Part shown: positions 60,587-64,000 of the stretch, piece by piece
Layout of the letters: each line of letters opens with the position of its first letter
How positions within the stretch are numbered: the stretch's first letter is position 1
DNA from: Tabrizicola_A aquatica
GTDB taxonomy: Bacteria; Pseudomonadota; Alphaproteobacteria; Rhodobacterales; Rhodobacteraceae
Assembly (NCBI GenBank): GCA_965194375.1
Contig: CBDAEL010000010.1
DNA: 64,000 nt
Strand: one strand, 5' to 3'
Translations under genes and position numbers: made by a program
Notes under the pieces: generated by a model
What the model saw: the letters and a program-made list of their open reading frames with translations, nothing else
Databases searched by the model: none
What the model was told of the DNA's origin: nothing

Positions 60587-60946
60587 ATGTTGCAGATCGA
60601 AGATGTCCTGCGTGACCGGGGGTCACGCTATGCCGTCTCAGGCGGTCCCGTGCAGGGCCGCGCGGGGGCCGAGGCGTTTCTGGCCGAGTTAAAACGCACC
60701 AAGAAATTCGCCAAGGCCACGCACAACACGTGGGCTTGCGTGTTTTCCGATGCGGGGCCGGTGAAGAACGACGACGGCGAGGCGGGCGCCGGCGCGGTTA
60801 TTCTCAAGATGCTGGAGCGGGCGGGGCTGGTCGATCATATCGTGGTCGTGACCCGCTGGTACGGCGGGGTGCATCTGGGCGGCGACCGGTTTGCCCATGT
60901 GGTGAGCTGCACGCGGGCCTATCTGGAGGCGCTGGAGCAAGAGTGA
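60587..60946 (+). CDS. YigZ/IMPACT family protein, short form
   Basis: A 119-residue protein with the conserved core THNTWACVF, NDDGEAGAGAVILKMLERAGLVDHIVVVTRWYGGVHLGGDRFAHV. It has only the N-terminal IMPACT domain; the usual about 200-residue YigZ carries an additional C-terminal domain. Function in bacteria uncertain. Diacylglycerol kinase gene follows closely. Confidence 0.85.
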   Translation: MLQIEDVLRDRGSRYAVSGGPVQGRAGAEAFLAELKRTKKFAKATHNTWACVFSDAGPVKNDDGEAGAGAVILKMLERAGLVDHIVVVTRWYGGVHLGGDRFAHVVSCTRAYLEALEQE

Positions 60947-60977
60947 TGCGATGCACGGCGAGAGGGGGAGCAGGGCT

Positions 60978-61340
60978 GTGAAACTGGATATCGGGGCGGA
61001 GTTGCGCCGGGTTGGGAACACCTGCCTGTGGTCATGGCAGGGATGGGCGGCGGCCTGGGCCAGCGAAAAATCGCTGCGGCAGTGGGCTTTGGTGAATGTG
61101 CTGTCGGCCGTGGCGTGTTTCTTGGTCGAGATGACGCCAGCCGAGCGCGCGCTGATTTTGGCGCTGGGACTTTTGATTCTGGCGGCTGAGCTGATGAACA
61201 CCGGGCTGGAGGAGGTGGTGGATTACCTGTCCACCGACCGCCATCCGCGCGCCAAGAAGGCCAAGGATTGCGGCAGTGCGGCCGTGGCGCTGACCGCGAT
61301 TGCCGGAGGGGTGGCTTGGCTGGTGGTGCTGATCGGTTGA
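60978..61340 (+). CDS. dgkA: diacylglycerol kinase (prokaryotic, DgkA)
   Basis: A 120-residue membrane enzyme that phosphorylates diacylglycerol to phosphatidate. Three hydrophobic helices and the active-site segment ILAAELMNTGLEEVVDYLSTDRHPRAKKAKDCGSAAVAL, equivalent to the conserved NxxxE and KD segments, are clear. The GTG at 60978 has GGGGAG seven bases upstream; an ATG at 60951 in the same frame is the alternative start. Confidence 0.9.
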   Translation: MKLDIGAELRRVGNTCLWSWQGWAAAWASEKSLRQWALVNVLSAVACFLVEMTPAERALILALGLLILAAELMNTGLEEVVDYLSTDRHPRAKKAKDCGSAAVALTAIAGGVAWLVVLIG

Positions 61341-61465
61341 CATCCTCTGCCACCTCCTCGGGCGCGCTGAGGCGCTTCTCGTCGGGGGCAGGGTGGTTGG
61401 GCGTAAGCTCGGGGCTGGCCGGGAAATTTGAGCATTTGGAAAGGCGCAAGACCTTGAGCGGCGGC

Positions 61466-62116
61466 TTAACTGATCAGGTGGCGCAGGCCTTGGGTCACGT
61501 CGGTGCGCACGGCAAGGCGCAGGCCCGGCTCGTCCCCGGCGCGCAGGGCGGCCAGAATCAGGCGGTGGTGTTGCGGCAGGTCGCGGCGGCGAACCTTTTG
61601 GTAAAGCGCGCGCATCGTGGGGCCAAGCTGTAGCCAGACGGTTTCGATCATCGCGAGCATAGCCGGGGTCTGGGCGCGCAGGTAGAGCGTGCGGTGAAAC
61701 TCAAGATTGGTGCGCACATAGGACACCGCGTCTTGGTTCATCACCGCCTCTTGGTTCGCCGAGTTGATGGCGGCCAGCCTGTCGATCAGCGCGAAATGCA
61801 CGCGCGGCAAGGCGCGGCTGGCCATTTCGGGTTCCAAAAGCGCGCGGATGGCGGCGAGCTCCTCAATCCGTTCGGGGGTGAGGTCCGGGGTGGCGATGCG
61901 GCCTGAGGAGGAAAAGCTGAGCGCGCCTTCGGCGGCGAGCCTGCGCGCGGCCTCGCGCACCGGGGTCATCGACACGCCGAACTGTGTGGCCATGCCGCGT
62001 AAGGTCAGCGCCTGACCGGGGGCCAATTCGCCGTGCATGACCTGCTGACGCAGCGCGCGGTAGACGCGCTCATGCGCGGCGGCGTTGGGATCGGCAAGGC
62101 GGGGTGTGGTGGCCAT
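61466..62116 (-). CDS. GntR family transcriptional regulator (FCD type)
   Basis: A 216-residue regulator: N-terminal winged helix (RVYRALRQQVMHGELAPGQALTLRGMATQFGVSMTPVREAARRLAAEGAL) and a C-terminal FCD ligand domain (EELAAIRALLEPEMASRAL, NLEFHRTLY, HHRLILAALRAGD with metal-binding histidines). Target genes not evident; its neighbour downstream is transcribed convergently with dgkA. Confidence 0.9.
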   Translation of the reverse strand: MATTPRLADPNAAAHERVYRALRQQVMHGELAPGQALTLRGMATQFGVSMTPVREAARRLAAEGALSFSSSGRIATPDLTPERIEELAAIRALLEPEMASRALPRVHFALIDRLAAINSANQEAVMNQDAVSYVRTNLEFHRTLYLRAQTPAMLAMIETVWLQLGPTMRALYQKVRRRDLPQHHRLILAALRAGDEPGLRLAVRTDVTQGLRHLIS

Positions 62117-62147
62117 GGCTCAGCGAAACAGCAAGCCCGTGCCCGGG

Positions 62148-62843
62148 TCAATCCCCCGCCGCGCCAAAGCGCAGGCTTTGGAGCGCGCCACCATGGCTGT
62201 GCAGCCATGCCCGCTGGACCTGCCAGCCGGGGTAGAGGCTTTCAACAACGGCCCAGAAGCGCTGCGAGTGGTTCATCTCGACCAGATGGGCGACCTCATG
62301 GGCGGCGACATAGCGCAGCACCTCGGGGGGGGCCATGACAAGGCGCCAAGAATACATCAAGGCGCCCTTGGCCGTGCAAGAGCCCCAGCGCGAGCGGGTG
62401 TCGCGCAGGGTGACGCGGGTGACGCGGCGGCCGATCTTGGCGGCGTAATGGTCGGAGGCCTGCACCAAGCGGTCCCGCGCCAGCGCCTTGAGCCAGGCCT
62501 GCACCCGCGCGCCCGCTTGCGCAGGATCGCCGGGGACCAAGAGATGGTCGCCTTCCACTCTGAGGCTGCGGCCTGTGCCGGGGGCAAGGTGCAGCTTTTG
62601 TCCCTCGACCGGCAGGGTCGCGCCAAGGCCGATGCGGGCGGTCTGTGGCATGCGGGCCAGCGCGCCGCGCAGCCAGCCCTCTTGCGCCTGCAGGAAGGCC
62701 AGCGCCTCTTGTTCGCGGGCGCGCAGGGGCAGCGACAGCGTCACCGCGCCATCCACCCGGCTGACGCGCAGCGAAAAGCGCGTTCCCCGCGCCGAGCGGC
62801 GCAGGGTGACCTCAACCGGGGGAGGGCCGGGCAGGATGGGCAT
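62148..62843 (-). CDS. YgjP-like DUF45 metallopeptidase
   Basis: A 231-residue protein with the SprT-like zinc motif VAAHEVAHLVEMNHSQRFW (HExxH with a further histidine) and the SRWGSCTAKG segment of YgjP/DUF45 proteins. Predicted intracellular metal-dependent peptidase of unknown substrate. Upstream of the GntR gene on the same strand, 31 bases apart. Confidence 0.9.
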   Translation of the reverse strand: MPILPGPPPVEVTLRRSARGTRFSLRVSRVDGAVTLSLPLRAREQEALAFLQAQEGWLRGALARMPQTARIGLGATLPVEGQKLHLAPGTGRSLRVEGDHLLVPGDPAQAGARVQAWLKALARDRLVQASDHYAAKIGRRVTRVTLRDTRSRWGSCTAKGALMYSWRLVMAPPEVLRYVAAHEVAHLVEMNHSQRFWAVVESLYPGWQVQRAWLHSHGGALQSLRFGAAGD

Positions 62844-62983
62844 GACACCTCAGGACAGTTGGGAGGTCAGCATAGCGATCTGCAACGGGGTCGCAAGCTG
62901 GGCGCAGGGGCTTGGTTTTGCGGGGCTTTGGCCTGTGGTCGCGCGGCAAAGCACGGGGCGGGCAGGTTTGTTGGCAAAAGCCT

Positions 62984-63012
62984 TTGACACTGCCCGGCAC
63001 TTGTGGCAATCG
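62984..63012 (+). promoter_or_regulatory. possible promoter of the TIGR02300 gene
   Basis: A consensus TTGACA at 62984-62989 with a weak -10 (CAATCG) 17 bases on; AAGGG precedes the ATG at 63051. Confidence 0.35.
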
Positions 63013-63050
63013 CCTGCGATACTGCAATGCCAGCCTGAAAAGGGAACACC

Positions 63051-63344
63051 ATGCCCAAGGCCGAATGGGGCGTAAAGCGGATTTGCCCCACCACCGGGAA
63101 ACGCTTTTACGACTTGAACCGCTCGCCGATCGTCAGCCCCTATACCGGGGAGGTCGTCGATATCGAATCTGCGCGCCGCAAAATGGCCGCCTCCGTCATC
63201 AGCCGTTCGGTTCCTGAAAAGGACGACGAGGTGCTGGTGGACGATCTGGAAGCCGATGACGATCTGTTGGTTGCCGGCGTGGCCGATGATACGGTTTCGC
63301 TGGATGATCTGGCGGATGTTCCCGGCGACGAGGAAGAGCTGTAA
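63051..63344 (+). CDS. TIGR02300 family (FYDLN acid domain) protein
   Basis: A 97-residue protein with N-terminal GVKRICPTTGKRFYDLNRSPIVSPYTGEVV and a very acidic C-terminus (DDLEADDDLL.., DEEEL). The FYDLN motif defines TIGR02300, found in alphaproteobacteria, often just before tRNA-Ala. A zinc-ribbon-like fold has been suggested but only one cysteine is visible here. Function unknown. Confidence 0.92.
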   Translation: MPKAEWGVKRICPTTGKRFYDLNRSPIVSPYTGEVVDIESARRKMAASVISRSVPEKDDEVLVDDLEADDDLLVAGVADDTVSLDDLADVPGDEEEL

Positions 63345-63449
63345 GTTCTTTGAAGGGCCGCGAAAAGGTGCATTTTTCCTCTTGCACCCCCCCGCGGCCT
63401 TTCGTAAACACCGCCCATCGCAGCGGCCCACGCTGTGACTGTTGGTAAC

Positions 63450-63525
<76 letters not shown>

Positions 63526-63550
63526 ACCAACCCAATGTTTACAATGGCTT

Positions 63551-63574
63551 AAGCACCTTCGGGTGCTTTTTTCA
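63551..63574 (+). terminator. intrinsic terminator of the tRNA gene
   Basis: AAGCACC (63551-63557), loop TTCG, GGTGCTT (63562-63568) running into six T residues. Confidence 0.93.
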
Positions 63575-63819
63575 TGTCGAACGAAAAGTTATAAACAGTT
63601 ATAAACTGATTTAGACCGTTAGAGGTTATTGGACTGCTTCGAAGACTTCGTTTTCTTCGACGTTTAGGGTGTGGCGGCTTAAACTTGGCGAACACCTGTC
63701 GTTAAGACTTTCATGAGCGATCAGGACATCATCCACTTCATCTACATCATCCTTCCGCTGAAGGAGCAGTTTGAACGTGATCCTTAGGGGTTTCGTAGGA
63801 CGAAATCAAATTCTGAGGA
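63575..63819. other. AT-richer spacer between tRNA and IS element
   Basis: No gene is supported. A 24-codon frame at 63714-63788 (MSDQDIIHFIYIILPLKEQF..) has no ribosome site and no recognised family; it could be the start of a gene broken by the IS or chance. The lower GC suggests foreign DNA. Confidence 0.4.
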
Positions 63820-64000
63820 TGAGCTACTCCCCGAAAATCGGACAGTGACGGAAGCTACGATCTGACGTCTGCTGGTCTCCAAGAACGAGGAGATCAGAAC
63901 ATGAAGAAACGCAGGAACCATGACGCGGCGTTCAAGGCGCGTGTTGCGTTAGAGGCGCTGAAAGGCGAGCGCACAGTGTCGGAGCTGGCAGCCGAATATG
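63820..64000 (+). mobile_element. left end of an IS3-family insertion sequence (runs off window)
   Basis: TGAGCTACTCCCCGAAAATC then GGACAGTGACGG fits the terminal inverted repeats of IS3-type elements, and the transposase orfA begins 81 bases later. The right end is outside the window, so the boundary at 63820 is a judgement. Confidence 0.65.
63901..64000 (+). CDS. IS3-family transposase OrfA, 5' part
   Basis: Starts MKKRRNHDAAFKARVALEAL and continues KGERTVSELAAEY to the window edge. This is the helix-turn-helix N-terminus of OrfA-type IS3 transposases. GAGGAG lies about nine bases before the ATG. Only 33 codons are visible. Confidence 0.9.
   Translation, partial: MKKRRNHDAAFKARVALEALKGERTVSELAAEY

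Noticed and set aside
60951..60977. ATG start for the diacylglycerol kinase
   Set aside because: No ribosome site precedes it, while the GTG at 60978 has a strong one; kept only as an alternative.

Overview
The window is GC-rich chromosomal DNA from an alphaproteobacterium, almost certainly a member of the Rhodobacteraceae (Roseobacter/Rhodobacter group). The evidence is the gene content and order: UPF0262 near hisD, mreB-mreC-mreD-mrdA-rodA in one run, methylmalonyl-CoA epimerase followed by a DUF1467 protein, the FYDLN-type TIGR02300 protein, DUF6455, many TRAP/amine catabolism genes, and a G3:U70 tRNA-Ala. Most of the window is core genome on both strands in short, tightly packed operons with ATGA overlaps. 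Gene calls are from protein motifs read by eye; no database search was run.

Layout. 1-4 kb: UPF0262 (cut by the window edge) and hisD, separated by a 2.4 kb accessory insert carrying a secreted transglutaminase-like cysteine peptidase and a secreted protein made of about 55 Thr-Gly-Gly-Asp repeats. 4-11 kb: GlxA-type regulator, metG, aldo/keto reductase, two lipoproteins, an XRE regulator divergent from a fatty acid desaturase. 11.4-12.9 kb: a repeat-rich non-coding stretch and an AT-rich DUF3800-like gene, probably acquired. 13-20.7 kb: lepA, an enolase-superfamily enzyme, a CbiX-like protein, a class III aminotransferase plus glutamine-synthetase-like ligase, a GNAT and a GST. 20.8-24.2 kb: a TetR / arginine:pyruvate transaminase / 2-ketoarginine decarboxylase operon. 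24.3-27.6 kb: CDF transporter, SH3 protein, D-hydroxyacid dehydrogenase, PNPOx protein.

27.6-37.9 kb: a ten-gene catabolic locus: divergent RpiR regulator, N-formylglutamate-amidohydrolase-like enzyme, TRAP transporter (Q, M, P), glutamine-synthetase-like ligase, aldehyde dehydrogenase, iron alcohol dehydrogenase and a DadA-like FAD amine oxidase. I read it as a gamma-glutamylation route for an amino alcohol; this is the most system-like part of the window. 38-41.2 kb: EamA transporter, amidase, GhrA-like reductase. 41.5-47.3 kb: the cell-shape operon mreBCD-mrdA-rodA. 47.5-49.2 kb: leuA preceded by a previously unmarked leucine-rich leader peptide and hairpins, a likely attenuator. 49.5-63.4 kb: aspS, a DUF1800/DUF1501 pair, GNAT, response regulator, mce, DUF1467, EI24, nitroreductase, DUF167, M48 lipoprotein, DUF6455, glycosyltransferase, YigZ, DgkA, GntR, YgjP-like and TIGR02300. 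63.45-64 kb: tRNA-Ala(GGC) with terminator, then the left end of an IS3-family element running off the window.

Two families of dispersed non-coding repeats thread through the intergenic spaces: GTAG-headed palindromes that look like REP elements (including one perfect inverted pair), and a hairpin plus GAGTATTT..GGCCAAGATGAAA module, one copy of which supplies the start codon of a gene.
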